Of a stretch of 64,000 nucleotides of DNA, positions 49,031 to 59,209 are shown in pieces. The notes under the pieces were generated by a model, which did not search any database, had not been told where the DNA came from, and saw nothing but the letters and a program-made list of their open reading frames with translations. The number at the start of each line of letters is the position of its first letter. Within the stretch, counting starts at the first letter, position 1. The stretch comes from Vibrio hepatarius (GTDB lineage: Bacteria > Pseudomonadota > Gammaproteobacteria > Enterobacterales > Vibrionaceae), in NCBI RefSeq assembly GCF_011806575.1, contig NZ_JAATOO010000011.1:92023-156022 (forward strand), given 5' to 3'. Made by a program: the position numbers and the translations under genes.

Positions 49031-49386
49031 ATTAACTGATAAAAATAAAACTAACGCTATAGTTTTATGCATTTATTCATGCCACTAAAGGCAATAATAT
49101 AAACAAACTAAAGTTTATTGATAAAAATACTTATAAAGAAACTTGTAAAGAGATTCATCAGTATTTTTATCCTCCTTTCGCAATTAACAGCTTTACAATT
49201 GAGTATTTCTTCAACAATTATTGTTATCCACTCCCCAAATACAATCGATAGTTTGACTAAACACTAGTTATTTTCATGTAACAATATGAATACTTTTTTT
49301 TATGATTTCGCTAACTAGCACTAAAGCGTGAGATTGCTAGAGTAATTAATTGGATAATTAAATTAACTTACTCGAGTCAGAGCCCC
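49031..49386. other. A+T-rich intergenic region before Cache chemoreceptor
   Basis: About 355 bases with strongly A+T-rich sequence. No frame with a ribosome site, no strong terminator after the MFS gene, and no clear promoter that I would defend. Confidence 0.5.
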
Positions 49387-51006
49387 ATGAAATTAAGCAA
49401 CTTACCAGTAAAACTAAAGCTATTCTCTATTGTATTGCTTGCTTTTATATTGATCGTTGTTGCGTGCGCTTATAACTTAGTCCAACAACGTAACACTTCT
49501 ATGACAGAGCGTGAGCATAAATTAAGCGCTCAAGTAGAAACAGCACTGAATGTTGCCAAGTACTTTTACAACCAACGTGAACAACTTGGCGAACAGGCTG
49601 CTAAACAAAATGCACTTAATGCAGTAGCGTCTCTGCGCTACGACGGCGATAACTATTTCTGGATACTTAACCAGAAAATGAATGTTGTCATGCATCCGCT
49701 CAAACCAGAACTCAACGGGAAAAACGCAGAAAACTTTAAAGATGGCGCCGGTAAGTTTCATTGGCGAGAAATGGTCAACATCTCAAAAACCACTGAACAA
49801 AAAGGCTTTTTAGATTATCAATGGAAAAGCCCAAACGGAGCGTTAAAAGACAAAATCTCTTACGTAGCCCTGTTCCCAGAGTGGGGTTGGATTGTTGGCT
49901 CTGGTATTCTTGTCTCCGACATCAATGAAACGTTTTACACTCTCGTTACCCAACAGCTGATCTTTGCTTTGATCTTATCTGGCGTATTGTTTGCTCTCGG
50001 TTACGCCATTTCAAACAATATCGTCACACCACTCAATAAACTGATTGAAAATACCCACTTAATTGCAGAAGGCGACCTGCGAGTACGCATGAACTTGACT
50101 CGCAAAGACGAACTTGGCCAAATGGCAAAAGAGATCGATAGCATGCTGAGCAAGCTGCAAAGTACACTTAAAACGGCACATGATTCGGCGGGCATATCGA
50201 GCAGTATGGCCAGTAACATTGCTCAAGCAAGTGAAGAAGCGGCAACCAGCGTTAACTCTCAGCATTCACAATTAGAACTGCTTTCAACGGCGATGACTGA
50301 AATGAGTGCAACCATATCCGATGTCGCCAATAACGCCGAAAGCACCGCGGGCAGTACCAATAAAGTAATGGAACACACTGAGCATACCGACCGCACCATG
50401 CAGCTCACCTCGAAAGCAATTTCTGAAGTATCTCAAGATATTGCGATGGCAAACGAGTTGGTAAAAGAACTGCAAGACGGGGTCAATGAAATCAGCAACG
50501 TGGTTTCTGTCATTCGCGATATCTCTGAACAAACCAACCTACTGGCACTCAATGCAGCGATCGAAGCTGCTCGCGCAGGTGAACAAGGTCGAGGTTTTGC
50601 CGTCGTTGCTGATGAAGTACGAAATCTGGCAAGTCGAACTCAAAACTCAACCAAAGAAGTACAGCAAACTATAGACACATTGCTTGAACATGCAGGGCGA
50701 ACGTTTACGGCAATGCAAAACAGCAATAGCAGCGTTGATAGCTCGGTAGAAGCGTCACAACGTACCCGTAGCCAAGTCGATGAAATCGTAGTTGAAATGC
50801 AAAATGCTAACGACATGGTGGCGCAAATTGCCGCGGCCTCAGAGCAACAAAGTGCGGTTGCCTCTGAAATGAATCAGAACGTCACAAGCATTCATCTATC
50901 AGCCAACGAAGTGTTACAAGCGTCGCAATCTTTGGCCAAAGAAAGCCAAGAGATGGCGAATACCGCTGAACACCTTTCTGCGCAATTACAATATTTCAAA
51001 GTTTAG
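49387..51006 (+). CDS. Methyl-accepting chemotaxis protein with single Cache sensor
   Basis: A 539-residue chemoreceptor. Membrane helices lie near 9-29 and 188-208. The periplasmic part is an sCache_2 domain ([20 protein letters not shown] then [11 protein letters not shown], and [15 protein letters not shown]). A HAMP domain (about 209-262) leads to the signalling domain with tip [19 protein letters not shown] near residue 378. No CheR tether. sCache receptors of this form often sense small organic acids. Monocistronic. Confidence 0.95.
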   Translation: MKLSNLPVKLKLFSIVLLAFILIVVACAYNLVQQRNTSMTEREHKLSAQVETALNVAKYFYNQREQLGEQAAKQNALNAVASLRYDGDNYFWILNQKMNVVMHPLKPELNGKNAENFKDGAGKFHWREMVNISKTTEQKGFLDYQWKSPNGALKDKISYVALFPEWGWIVGSGILVSDINETFYTLVTQQLIFALILSGVLFALGYAISNNIVTPLNKLIENTHLIAEGDLRVRMNLTRKDELGQMAKEIDSMLSKLQSTLKTAHDSAGISSSMASNIAQASEEAATSVNSQHSQLELLSTAMTEMSATISDVANNAESTAGSTNKVMEHTEHTDRTMQLTSKAISEVSQDIAMANELVKELQDGVNEISNVVSVIRDISEQTNLLALNAAIEAARAGEQGRGFAVVADEVRNLASRTQNSTKEVQQTIDTLLEHAGRTFTAMQNSNSSVDSSVEASQRTRSQVDEIVVEMQNANDMVAQIAAASEQQSAVASEMNQNVTSIHLSANEVLQASQSLAKESQEMANTAEHLSAQLQYFKV

Positions 51007-51441
51007 ACACTCCAGGCGGAGAGAATTATGCTCCGCCCGTTCCTACGTGGCAAAAATAGCGGCAAAGTGACGTTGTAAAAGCGGTCAAAAACATTTTGAG
51101 CTTGAAGCTCTTTGAAATAGGTTTTGCTCAATTCAAACACAACCTCACCTCCATTCTCTGCAATTGAACAGTATTTTCAATCTTAACATCTAAGTGTTTA
51201 CCTAGCGAAACAAACAAGTTTTTCCTAATTTTTACCTGAGAGCGAGACATATACTTAATCTGTTACAAAAAATAACAGAATAAAGCTCTATTGAGAGAGT
51301 TATAAGTTTGAAATCCGGCTAAATTTGAAGAAAGTGCGTAATAGATTTCCCTAAATTTCTTAAATCTAAAAATTCCTTAGTCATATAACGAACAGTATAA
51401 GGGTAAAATGCACGAGCTTTGATTGTGGAGGTACTCATTGC
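51007..51441. other. Intergenic region with hairpin after the chemoreceptor
   Basis: A hairpin GGCGGAG / CTCCGCC (51015-51037) without a T run stands just after the chemoreceptor stop and may help terminate it. The remaining ~400 bases are A+T-rich and non-coding as far as I can see, and include the promoter region of the XRE gene. Confidence 0.5.
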
Positions 51442-51747
51442 ATGAATAGCCCTTTACCTAGCAGGCTAAGATATATTAGAAAGTTGCAAGGAATTACCCA
51501 ACAAGAATTGGGAATAAAACTAGGGATGGATCAAGCTGGTGCCAGCGCGAGAATTAGTCAGTATGAGACGGGAAAACACGCTCCTGACTATGCGACTGTA
51601 AAACGAATTTCAGAGGCTTTAAATACACCTGTCGCGTACTTTTACTGCGAAGACGACATTATTGCCGATATTGTTATCGAGGTATCAAGTCATAACTTAA
51701 CGACAAAACTAGAGATTTTGAACTTAATCGAGTCTTACCAAAACTAA
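51442..51747 (+). CDS. XRE-family helix-turn-helix regulator
   Basis: A 101-residue protein with a Cro/CI helix-turn-helix in residues 6-62 (LRYIRKLQGITQQELGIKLG then ISQYETGKHAPDYATVKRIS). The tail (residues 65-101) is hydrophobic-acidic and may dimerise. GGAGG at 51427-51431 precedes ATG 51442. Such short XRE proteins occur in phages, toxin-antitoxin modules and as standalone regulators. No partner gene sits next to it, so I favour a standalone regulator. Confidence 0.88.
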   Translation: MNSPLPSRLRYIRKLQGITQQELGIKLGMDQAGASARISQYETGKHAPDYATVKRISEALNTPVAYFYCEDDIIADIVIEVSSHNLTTKLEILNLIESYQN

Positions 51748-51837
51748 CAACGCCGTACCGTTAAGTGGTTAGAGTCTCTACTTGGTGTCTGATGCGCATC
51801 AAACATAATTTTAGTTTCACTCCTAGTTATTGCTTTA

Positions 51838-51869
51838 GCACCACGCTTAGAATGGTGCAAAGCACCACG
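51838..51869. repeat. GCACCACG repeats with inverted ATGGTGC
   Basis: Two copies of GCACCACG (51838-51845 and 51862-51869) surround the inverted ATGGTGC (51852-51858). The set could pair or bind a regulator upstream of the binding-protein gene at 52000. A second hairpin (51927-51949) lies closer to the start. Confidence 0.5.
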
Positions 51870-51999
51870 TTCTTTTAACACATGTCTATTTGTATATTTA
51901 GATGCTCATGATTTTGTTAGACATTTCACTCTCTCCGCGAGATGGAGTGTCTACAATCAAACGAGTAGAAGATAAATTTCAGAGACAATCAAGCATATA

Positions 52000-53166
52000 A
52001 TGAATATAAGAAAAGTCTTTTTGTCGTGCGCAGTCGTGTGTGGTGCACTGTTGACATCAAGCTGTACGCAAGAGCAAGAAAACATCAAGATTGGTGCGGT
52101 TTTACCACTCTCGGGGACATTTGCGATCTACGGTCAGCAGGCTTTGAAAGGTGCACAGTTGGCAGTAGAAGAGATCAATCATTCAGGTGGTGTACTTGGT
52201 CGTAAGCTGGAAATCGTGGTACGCGACAACGAAACCAACCCAGCTAAGACGGTAAACTACAGTCGTGAACTGATCGAACAACAAGGCGTGTTCTCGTTGA
52301 TGGGACCAGTGAGTAGTGCGTCTCGTTATGCGATGGCGGAAGTTGCTGATGAACTGAAAACTCCGATGTTCTACGGTATCGACTACGAAGGTCGGCACTA
52401 TAGCCGCTATTTAGTCTGCTACAGCACCATTCCTGAGCACTATATCGAACCTGTCATCCCTTACTTAATCAACAACATTGGCAACCGTTTCTACATTTTT
52501 GGCTATGACTATATCTGGCCACACCGCATGTCGAAGCGCATCATTGAATCCGTCGCTCAGTATAACGGCACCGTCACCAATACTGAGTTTACTGGCTTCA
52601 ACACCAGTGATTACACGCCAGTATTGGAACGCTTAAAGCAATCCGGTGCACAGAACCTTATGCTAATCTTACCGGGCGCAGACGGTTTTAACTTCCTCAC
52701 TCAAATGAAGCAATTCGATTTTGGACGCGATATCCAAGTTGTTGCTTTCGCTGCAGATGAAACCTACATAAACAATGTAGATAGTGAAGCGTTAGAAGGC
52801 GTGATGACCGCCCTGCACTTCTTCACATCCATCGATAGCCCGATTGCGAAGTCATTCATCGCTCAGTATCAAGATTTTCATGGGAAAGAAGCACAGGCGA
52901 CCTATTCGAGCAAAGCGCATTACGACTTAGTTTATCTTCTCGCCCATGCTTTGACGAAAGCAGGTGAAGTGGATAAAGAGGCAACCATCGACGCGTTACC
53001 GGGCATAGAACTCTACAAGGGCGATATGGAAGTACGCGTGAGAGAAGACCATCACCTCGATTTACCCATGTATCTCGCTCAATTTCAATCAGGCGAGCTG
53101 AAAGTGATTCAAAACCTAGGCAAAATCAGTCCGACGGACCAAAGACTCAAACACGATGAAGAATAA
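52000..53166 (+). CDS. Orphan LivK-type periplasmic binding lipoprotein
   Basis: A 388-residue binding protein of the branched-chain amino acid/amide type. The N terminus is a lipoprotein signal (MNIRKVFLSCAVVCGALLTS then SC). The mature protein begins IKIGAVLPLSGTFAIYGQQA, the hallmark of the family, and continues with DNETNPAKTVNYSREL and LMGPVSSASRYAMAEVADEL. In amide-sensor relatives such as AmiC/FmdD this fold binds urea or short amides. No transport genes accompany it. It overlaps the diguanylate cyclase gene by 11 bases, so it is a likely sensory partner. Confidence 0.9.
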   Translation: MNIRKVFLSCAVVCGALLTSSCTQEQENIKIGAVLPLSGTFAIYGQQALKGAQLAVEEINHSGGVLGRKLEIVVRDNETNPAKTVNYSRELIEQQGVFSLMGPVSSASRYAMAEVADELKTPMFYGIDYEGRHYSRYLVCYSTIPEHYIEPVIPYLINNIGNRFYIFGYDYIWPHRMSKRIIESVAQYNGTVTNTEFTGFNTSDYTPVLERLKQSGAQNLMLILPGADGFNFLTQMKQFDFGRDIQVVAFAADETYINNVDSEALEGVMTALHFFTSIDSPIAKSFIAQYQDFHGKEAQATYSSKAHYDLVYLLAHALTKAGEVDKEATIDALPGIELYKGDMEVRVREDHHLDLPMYLAQFQSGELKVIQNLGKISPTDQRLKHDEE

Positions 53167-54949
53167 ACTCAGCGTTAAAATATTTTTTATCTTGTTACCA
53201 CTCGCGATCAGTATCCTGCTGTTCAGTTATGGTTACTATCAAGCGAGAGAAAAGCTAACGATTGACCATGTATTCCAATCTGGTCAGTTGTCGGCGTCGA
53301 TTGGTTCAAGCGAAATTAGCCACTATATTGAAGGCCGCTTTGCTGAGTTCGACCGTCTTAGTGGTGCAATGTCGACTTGCGAAGTAAGTACAGACACATT
53401 GCCTAAGTTATCTTCTAACGCGATCAACTTTACGCGCGGCTTTTCCGCCCTGATTATTTCAGATCTTTCAGGTCGAGCGGTTAACTTCAACCTCTCTGCG
53501 AATAAAAGCAATCGCTATATTCTCAGGCAAGATATCGAACAGTTGCAGGTCCTAACACCGTTAGTTTTAGAGCGTTTAGAAAGCTCTTATCAGCAATGGT
53601 TGACCAGCTATCCTAAAAACCTCTCCTTAGAGGAGCAAGCACTCAACAAGCTGCTTGACCTTAAACAAAGAGGCGAAGAAAACTCTCAAGCAAGCCGAGA
53701 CATCAGCAACCAATTAGTTAAACTGCGTGAGCAACGTAACTACCCAAAGCTCGTGTTGAGCTTCGCAACGACAGACATCGTCTCTCAACTCGGGCTTATT
53801 TTTAACGATGAAACCTATTTTTTCACCCGTCCACTGGTTGATTGTGAACAAAATCTGATTGGGTACTATACAGCGGTACTTGACCGCACATTAATCAAAG
53901 ATCATATAGCAAATATTAAACAATCCTTGGTAGATAGTGGTCTTGAACGTATTGACGTTTTTCTGGTGCGTAACCACGACACCCAACCTTTGTGTGGTGT
54001 TAACTATCTATCAGTCGATAAATTTCAGCAATACGGCCTTAATGACACAACCGAACCCAGGATAAGAAATGAGCTGGATGGCATCATGATCACTCACCCG
54101 ATCGATCTAGAGCTCAAACAGTATCTCATTTTTGAAAGCCTCTCAGCACAAGGGGTTTCTGAGCCAGAATTTGACCTTTCACTCGCGGTGTTTATCTCAA
54201 ATTCCGAGCTAGAACAGAGCCACATCGACCACATAAAAGAAGTGTCACTGTACCTTCTTATCGCGCTTGCGCTATTTGCCGTGCTAACCATTTACTTGTC
54301 CCACTACATTGCCTCACCGATCATCGACCTGCGCAAACGAATTTTGGTCCTTTCGCGTCAAGGCGAAATCCGTGCAAACTTCGACTTGCGTGAAGACGAA
54401 ATCGGTGATTTATTCAAAGCATTCAGTGATATGGCGCACAACATTAAATATAAAGAGTCGCAGCTAACGAAGCTCGCCACAGAAGATCCTTTGACAGGGA
54501 TTCTTAATCGCCGTGCACTGGTGGATAAGGCCCTAGACCACCACCGAGTTTACACGCCATCTTGCATTTGCATGATGGACCTAGACCACTTTAAACAGGT
54601 GAACGACAAATGTGGTCATTCTATCGGTGATAAAGTGCTCGTTGCCTTTTGTGAAATAGTTGCAAGCGAAATACGACACTCAGATTTACTCGGACGCTTG
54701 GGTGGCGAAGAATTCGCGTTAGTATTACCGCAAACTAACCTAGATGACGGCATACAACTCGCTGAAAGGATTCGTCAACGTGTAGAAGCTGAGCTGGCGG
54801 CAAGTGTTTGCGGCAGTTTTGATATCGCAATTACGGTCAGTATCGGCGTGGTTGAATGGCATGCGGAAGATTTCAATAAAGCGTTGTCTCGCGCCGACAA
54901 ATGTCTGTACGAAGCGAAGGCGTTAGGGCGGAATCAAACCTGTTCATAA
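53156..54949 (+). CDS. Membrane diguanylate cyclase (GGEEF) with large periplasmic sensor
   Basis: A 597-residue protein. Membrane helices near 8-26 and 362-381 flank a ~335-residue periplasmic domain of dCache-like type. A HAMP domain and coiled coil follow, then the GGDEF domain with active motif GRLGGEEFALVLP near residue 515 and MDLDHFKQVND. No EAL domain. The start lies inside the end of the binding-lipoprotein gene, giving translational coupling. I infer ligand-controlled c-di-GMP synthesis. A strong terminator follows. Confidence 0.92.
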   Translation: MKNKLSVKIFFILLPLAISILLFSYGYYQAREKLTIDHVFQSGQLSASIGSSEISHYIEGRFAEFDRLSGAMSTCEVSTDTLPKLSSNAINFTRGFSALIISDLSGRAVNFNLSANKSNRYILRQDIEQLQVLTPLVLERLESSYQQWLTSYPKNLSLEEQALNKLLDLKQRGEENSQASRDISNQLVKLREQRNYPKLVLSFATTDIVSQLGLIFNDETYFFTRPLVDCEQNLIGYYTAVLDRTLIKDHIANIKQSLVDSGLERIDVFLVRNHDTQPLCGVNYLSVDKFQQYGLNDTTEPRIRNELDGIMITHPIDLELKQYLIFESLSAQGVSEPEFDLSLAVFISNSELEQSHIDHIKEVSLYLLIALALFAVLTIYLSHYIASPIIDLRKRILVLSRQGEIRANFDLREDEIGDLFKAFSDMAHNIKYKESQLTKLATEDPLTGILNRRALVDKALDHHRVYTPSCICMMDLDHFKQVNDKCGHSIGDKVLVAFCEIVASEIRHSDLLGRLGGEEFALVLPQTNLDDGIQLAERIRQRVEAELAASVCGSFDIAITVSIGVVEWHAEDFNKALSRADKCLYEAKALGRNQTCS

Positions 54950-54950
54950 C

Positions 54951-54980
54951 AAAAAGGGCTCTATTGCAGAGCCCTTTTTC
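54951..54980. terminator. Bidirectional terminator after the second cyclase gene
   Basis: AAAAAGGGCTCT / AGAGCCCTTTTT stem with an ATTGC loop; it also serves the convergent small gene ending at 54999. Confidence 0.92.
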
Positions 54981-54998
54981 CATTCTAGTTAAGTTTGG

Positions 54999-55193
54999 TT
55001 ACACGTCTAACGACAGACCAATTTGGCTGAGTTTGGTTCTGAACTCATCAATACTCTCAGCCTGATAGGTGGGAGCGCCATTAAAGTATCGAGGCTTTTC
55101 CGGTAACATCGCGTTTTTCAGAGTGTTTTCTTGCTCAATGTCATCATGATAAACCGTAACACGATGTGGGATGTCCTGTTTAAATGTCGCCAT
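54999..55193 (-). CDS. 64-residue conserved-looking small protein
   Basis: A soluble 64-residue protein starting at ATG 55193, seven bases after a perfect AAGGAG. The sequence MATFKQDIPHRVTVYHDDIE is mixed alpha/beta in character, with a Pro/Tyr-rich centre (LPEKPRYFNGAPTYQAESID). No signal peptide or metal motif is evident. Strong ribosome site and shared terminator argue that it is real. I do not recognise the family. Confidence 0.75.
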   Translation of the reverse strand: MATFKQDIPHRVTVYHDDIEQENTLKNAMLPEKPRYFNGAPTYQAESIDEFRTKLSQIGLSLDV

Positions 55194-55531
55194 CAATGAT
55201 CTCCTTTTTGTCTGACGTTGTTTTTAACTAAGCGTAGAAAAGAACCCATGTTTGTCAAAAACACTCATAAGAAGCACAAGATCTCTTATCCGCCTCAACG
55301 CCTCGTAGTATCAGGCTCTCATAAAATCTCATCCTCGTTATTAACCTCAGTGTTATTAGCCAATTTGTGATTTCTACTCCACATCGGGCATTTGGTTGAC
55401 CTCAGAGAAATCTTCTAACCCACTCACACTTTATCCTTCTACGCCCCCTAAATTTACCTCTAGGGATGATTAGCACTCTCTAACCGTGCATTAGCCTATG
55501 ATTAAAGGTGAATCACGGGGCTAACCAATCA
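55194..55531. other. Intergenic region upstream of the GH13 gene
   Basis: About 340 bases containing the promoters of the divergent small gene and GH13 gene. A possible -10 TATGAT lies at 55497-55502, close to the amylase start, but no well-spaced -35 is seen. No coding frame recognised. Confidence 0.45.
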
Positions 55532-57298
55532 ATGAAGAAGAATATTTATCAGGTCTTTACGCGTCTATTTGGCAACACGCAAACCAATAACTGCCCTTGG
55601 GGAACCATTGAGCAAAACGGAATCGGAAAGTTCAGCGATTTCACTGACAGAGCGCTAGGAGAAATTAGGCGGCTTGGCATTTCGCATATCTGGTATACAG
55701 GTGTGCCCCATCACGCACTCATTAATGACTACACGCAGTTCGGCATTAGCAACGACCACCCAAGTATTGTTAAAGGCCGTGCGGGCTCACCCTATGCGGT
55801 TAAAGACTACTACTCGGTCAACCCTGACTTGGCCGATGACCCAAATCGCAGGAACCAAGAGTTTTTCGACTTAGTAACCCGGACCCATCAAGCTGGGATG
55901 AAAGTCATTATCGACATCGTGCCCAACCATGTGGCACGTGTTTATCAAGGGCGAAATAACCCACAAGGTGTTGAAGACTTTGGCGCGAGCGACGACTCAT
56001 CCGTTGAATACCATAAACACAACAACTTCTACTACATCCCCAAACAAGCATTTTCAGTGCCTGAACAACTCTCGGCTCACCCTCCACTTGGCGGCGAACA
56101 GCACCCTAATTTAACCCCGCCATATCAGGAGTTTCCCGCAAAATGGACGGGGAATGGATCTCGACTAGCGACGCCAAATTTTGATGACTGGTACGAAACG
56201 GTCAAAGTCAATTACGGAGTCAAGCCAGACGGCACCAAAGACTTCCCACAACTGCCAGAGGAATACCGTCAACTCGACCACCGCGCACACTTTGCGTTTT
56301 GGCAGGGCAAAGAAGTTCCGGACTCTTGGGTTAAGTTTCGTGATATTGCCCTCTACTGGCTAAAACAAGGGGTCGACGGGTTTCGCTATGACATAGCTGA
56401 AATGGTCCCCGTTGAATTCTGGAGCTATCTCAACTCGTCGATCAAACATATCAATCCAGACGCCTTTTTACTCGCAGAGGTGTACCAAAGAGATTTGTAT
56501 CGTGATTACATTCATCTGGGCAAGATGGACTACCTATACGATAAAGTTGATCTATACGATAGCCTTAAAGCGGTCATGCAAGGACACGGCTCTACCAGTG
56601 AGATCGGGCGAATCCAATATCAACTGGTAGACATCGAACATCACATGCTGCACTTTTTGGAAAATCACGACGAACAACGTATCGCATCGCCAGAATTCGC
56701 GGGAAACGCTGAGAAAGCCAAACCCGCGATGTTGGTGTCCGCCTGTTTATCCTCTGCACCTACCATGATCTATTTTGGCCAAGAAGTTGGTGAGCCCGGC
56801 GCTGAAAACGCAGGGTTTGGGCAACCGTCCCGTACTTCAATTTTTGACTATATCGGCGTGCCTCACCACCAGCGTTGGATGAACCACGGCCAATGTGACG
56901 GTGCGCTTTTAAACCAGTCAGAGCATTCTCTACGCTCGTTCTACCAAACGCTACTTAACCTCACTCTGAGTGAGTCCGCTCTAACTGGCCGATACCACGA
57001 CTTATACGCAGCGAACTATGACAACTTCGCCGAAATGCAGCATCAGTTGTACGCTTTTGCGCGTTCAGATAAGCAGCAAAAGCTGATTGTCGTCGCCAAC
57101 TTCAGCGATAAGTATTCCAAAGCACTCGATCTAATCATCCCGCCCGAGTTGATTCAGGATTGGCAGCTCAGTAATGGTGAATACGCACTGTTTGATAAAC
57201 TCAACGGCCGTCACCACACCTTACGCGTTATCAATCAGCAAGGCTTAATTGCGCTCAATTTTGAACCGCTCGCCAACCTGTTTCTGTGCCTTGAATAA
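55532..57298 (+). CDS. GH13 alpha-amylase family glycosyl hydrolase, cytoplasmic
   Basis: A 588-residue enzyme acting on alpha-glucans. The GH13 regions are in order: IIDIVPNHV (region I), GFRYDIAEM with nucleophile Asp287 (region II), LLAEVYQ with acid/base Glu316 (region III) and FLENHDEQR with Asp380 (region IV). A C-terminal beta domain follows. There is no signal peptide, so it probably works on cytoplasmic maltodextrin or glycogen-derived chains. ATG 55532 begins MKKNIYQVFTRLFGN, typical of this subgroup; a GTG at 55508 lacks ribosome-site spacing. Monocistronic, with its own terminator. Confidence 0.93.
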   Translation: MKKNIYQVFTRLFGNTQTNNCPWGTIEQNGIGKFSDFTDRALGEIRRLGISHIWYTGVPHHALINDYTQFGISNDHPSIVKGRAGSPYAVKDYYSVNPDLADDPNRRNQEFFDLVTRTHQAGMKVIIDIVPNHVARVYQGRNNPQGVEDFGASDDSSVEYHKHNNFYYIPKQAFSVPEQLSAHPPLGGEQHPNLTPPYQEFPAKWTGNGSRLATPNFDDWYETVKVNYGVKPDGTKDFPQLPEEYRQLDHRAHFAFWQGKEVPDSWVKFRDIALYWLKQGVDGFRYDIAEMVPVEFWSYLNSSIKHINPDAFLLAEVYQRDLYRDYIHLGKMDYLYDKVDLYDSLKAVMQGHGSTSEIGRIQYQLVDIEHHMLHFLENHDEQRIASPEFAGNAEKAKPAMLVSACLSSAPTMIYFGQEVGEPGAENAGFGQPSRTSIFDYIGVPHHQRWMNHGQCDGALLNQSEHSLRSFYQTLLNLTLSESALTGRYHDLYAANYDNFAEMQHQLYAFARSDKQQKLIVVANFSDKYSKALDLIIPPELIQDWQLSNGEYALFDKLNGRHHTLRVINQQGLIALNFEPLANLFLCLE

Positions 57299-57317
57299 CG
57301 AGCATATGTTTTACAAA

Positions 57318-57362
57318 AGAGAAGAGCTCAGCGCTTGGATTGGCGCTGAGCTCTTCTTTTCT
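57318..57362. terminator. Long bidirectional terminator after GH13 gene
   Basis: GAAGAGCTCAGCGC / GCGCTGAGCTCTTC stem (14 base pairs) with an eight-base loop and T-rich flanks. It also closes the convergent seven-gene operon ending at 57377. Confidence 0.93.
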
Positions 57363-57376
57363 TTAGGACTGGGGCG

Positions 57377-58162
57377 TTACTTGGTAAATCGGCTTTGCAT
57401 TGCGCGGCTAACTGGCAGTTTGCTCTCTCCCACCAGCGCGACCATCTTTCCGGTAAACTCTTTTTTCACCTTATCAATCGCCGATACGTTGACAACGATT
57501 GAACGGTGTATCTGCCAGAACAACTCAGGGTCTAGTTGCTTCAGTAACTCTTTGAGCGAAGTTCTTAGCAAGTACTCCTCTTTCTTACCGAGCTCCATGC
57601 GAAACAAAGAGACGTATTTGTCTTCAGCCTTAAAGTAGAGTACTTCCGATGCGGGGATCATGTGGATTTCCTCTCCCCGGCTGGCGCGGATCCAATGTAA
57701 ATAAGACGGTGATGTCTTTTCGGTAAGATGTTGGATTTGTTCTAGAAGTTGACTGAGTTCAGGAGTTGGCGCACTATTTTGTGGTTGCAATCCAGCTTTA
57801 ATCTTCTCCACGCATTGAGTCAAGCGCGATTCAGAGACAGGTTTTAACAAGTAGTCAATGGCATTGGCCTCAAACGCTCTGACGGCAAACTCGTCATACG
57901 CGGTGATAAACACAACTTTGGTAGTGATGTTTCTCTGAGCCAATTTCTTAGCCACGGACATGCCGTCTAACTCCGGCATTTTGATATCGAGGAAAGCGAT
58001 GTCTGGCGCCCGCTGCTCAATAAGATCCAGCGCGATCTGGCCATTTTCAGCACAGGCAATCACTTCCAGTTCCGGCCAAACTTCGCCCAAAGCTTTATTG
58101 AGATGGTGACGAAGTAATGGCTCATCATCGGCAATTAACGCGGTTACTGACTCACAATGCAT
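57377..58162 (-). CDS. LytTR response regulator
   Basis: A 261-residue two-component regulator. The receiver domain has the acidic pocket ADDEP (residues 11-15), phospho-acceptor Asp59 in [11 protein letters not shown], and Lys in [10 protein letters not shown]. Residues about 160-261 form a LytTR DNA-binding domain ([35 protein letters not shown]). It follows the kinase gene by 18 bases. The regulator probably controls the upstream export operon of which it is the last gene. Confidence 0.94.
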   Translation of the reverse strand: MHCESVTALIADDEPLLRHHLNKALGEVWPELEVIACAENGQIALDLIEQRAPDIAFLDIKMPELDGMSVAKKLAQRNITTKVVFITAYDEFAVRAFEANAIDYLLKPVSESRLTQCVEKIKAGLQPQNSAPTPELSQLLEQIQHLTEKTSPSYLHWIRASRGEEIHMIPASEVLYFKAEDKYVSLFRMELGKKEEYLLRTSLKELLKQLDPELFWQIHRSIVVNVSAIDKVKKEFTGKMVALVGESKLPVSRAMQSRFTK

Positions 58163-58180
58163 TGTTGTTTCTCCTTAAAA

Positions 58181-59209
58181 TCACACCACAGAGCGCGCTA
58201 TTGTTAGTTTGGCAATCACACCGCCTTGCGGCGCTTCGACTAAGTTTAACGAGGCATTGTCGCCATAAAGCGTTGTTAAACGTTCGCGAATATTTGCCAA
58301 GCCAATTCCTTGACCAGTATGAGCCGATTCACCGCTAAACCCGAGTCCGTCATCTTTTATTTCGATCAGTAGCTGGTCTTGGTTCAATTGTGCTGAGATA
58401 TCCAAACAACCACCAGCCGCCTTAGGTTCAATCCCATGTTGAATAGCATTTTCCACCAATGGCTGCAGAATGAGTGGTGGTACGTTCAGCGCAGTGTCGA
58501 CTTGGTTGTCGATGTGATACGCCAAACGGTCGCCCAGCCTAATCTTCTGGATTGCCAAGTAAGCGTCTACTAGCTCCAACTCACCTTGCAATGTTGTGCT
58601 TTCTTGGCGGCTTCTGGTCAGGGTAGCACGCAGTAGCTCCGTGAGCTTCTCTAGCATCAACTTAGCGCTTTTGCTATCACTGTCTATCAACACACTAATA
58701 TTGGCTAAGGTATTGAACAAAAAGTGCGGTTCAATTTGACTCTGCAACTGTTTTAGTTGACTGAGAAGCAGCGTCTTTTCTTGTTCGGATTGAATCCGTT
58801 TCGAGCGTTCAAGTTGCTTTTGCGCTTCAATGCGCTGCTCGTGAGCATAAAAATACAAAAAGCACGTTGAAGTAAAAATAAGTCCTAACACGATCACTGG
58901 CTTCAACTCGCTAAAGTCAGCAAACTGATCGTACTGTCGCAGCCAATAATACGCATTCGCCGTACCAACAATCATCGAGCAACAAATCGCAAATAGGTTT
59001 ATCAGCCGCGGGGAGATGTCTTGGCGGAACCAAGCGATGATATGCGCACTGAGTACTGCACTGATGCCGAAACCTAAGCTGATTTTGATGTGAATAAGGA
59101 AAGAACCGTTCCAGATGGTTTGAGTTGAAAAGGCAATCACCACGCAAAAGAGCGAGGTAAATACCAGACTTTTCATTCCGTTAATCGCGTGTTGTTTGAG
59201 TTCAGACAT
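58181..59209 (-). CDS. LytS-type sensor histidine kinase
   Basis: A 342-residue kinase. Four hydrophobic segments (about 13-30, 40-60, 70-90, 104-121) are followed by a coiled coil and a His_kinase domain with phospho-acceptor His162 in QIEPHFLFNTLANI. The ATPase has N-box LQPLVENAIQHGIEP and G-boxes KDDGLGF and GIGLANIRERL. Its start overlaps the stop of the outer-membrane protein gene (TAATG), so it is translationally coupled. The membrane helices, lacking a periplasmic loop, suggest sensing within the membrane. Confidence 0.93.
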   Translation of the reverse strand: MSELKQHAINGMKSLVFTSLFCVVIAFSTQTIWNGSFLIHIKISLGFGISAVLSAHIIAWFRQDISPRLINLFAICCSMIVGTANAYYWLRQYDQFADFSELKPVIVLGLIFTSTCFLYFYAHEQRIEAQKQLERSKRIQSEQEKTLLLSQLKQLQSQIEPHFLFNTLANISVLIDSDSKSAKLMLEKLTELLRATLTRSRQESTTLQGELELVDAYLAIQKIRLGDRLAYHIDNQVDTALNVPPLILQPLVENAIQHGIEPKAAGGCLDISAQLNQDQLLIEIKDDGLGFSGESAHTGQGIGLANIRERLTTLYGDNASLNLVEAPQGGVIAKLTIARSVV

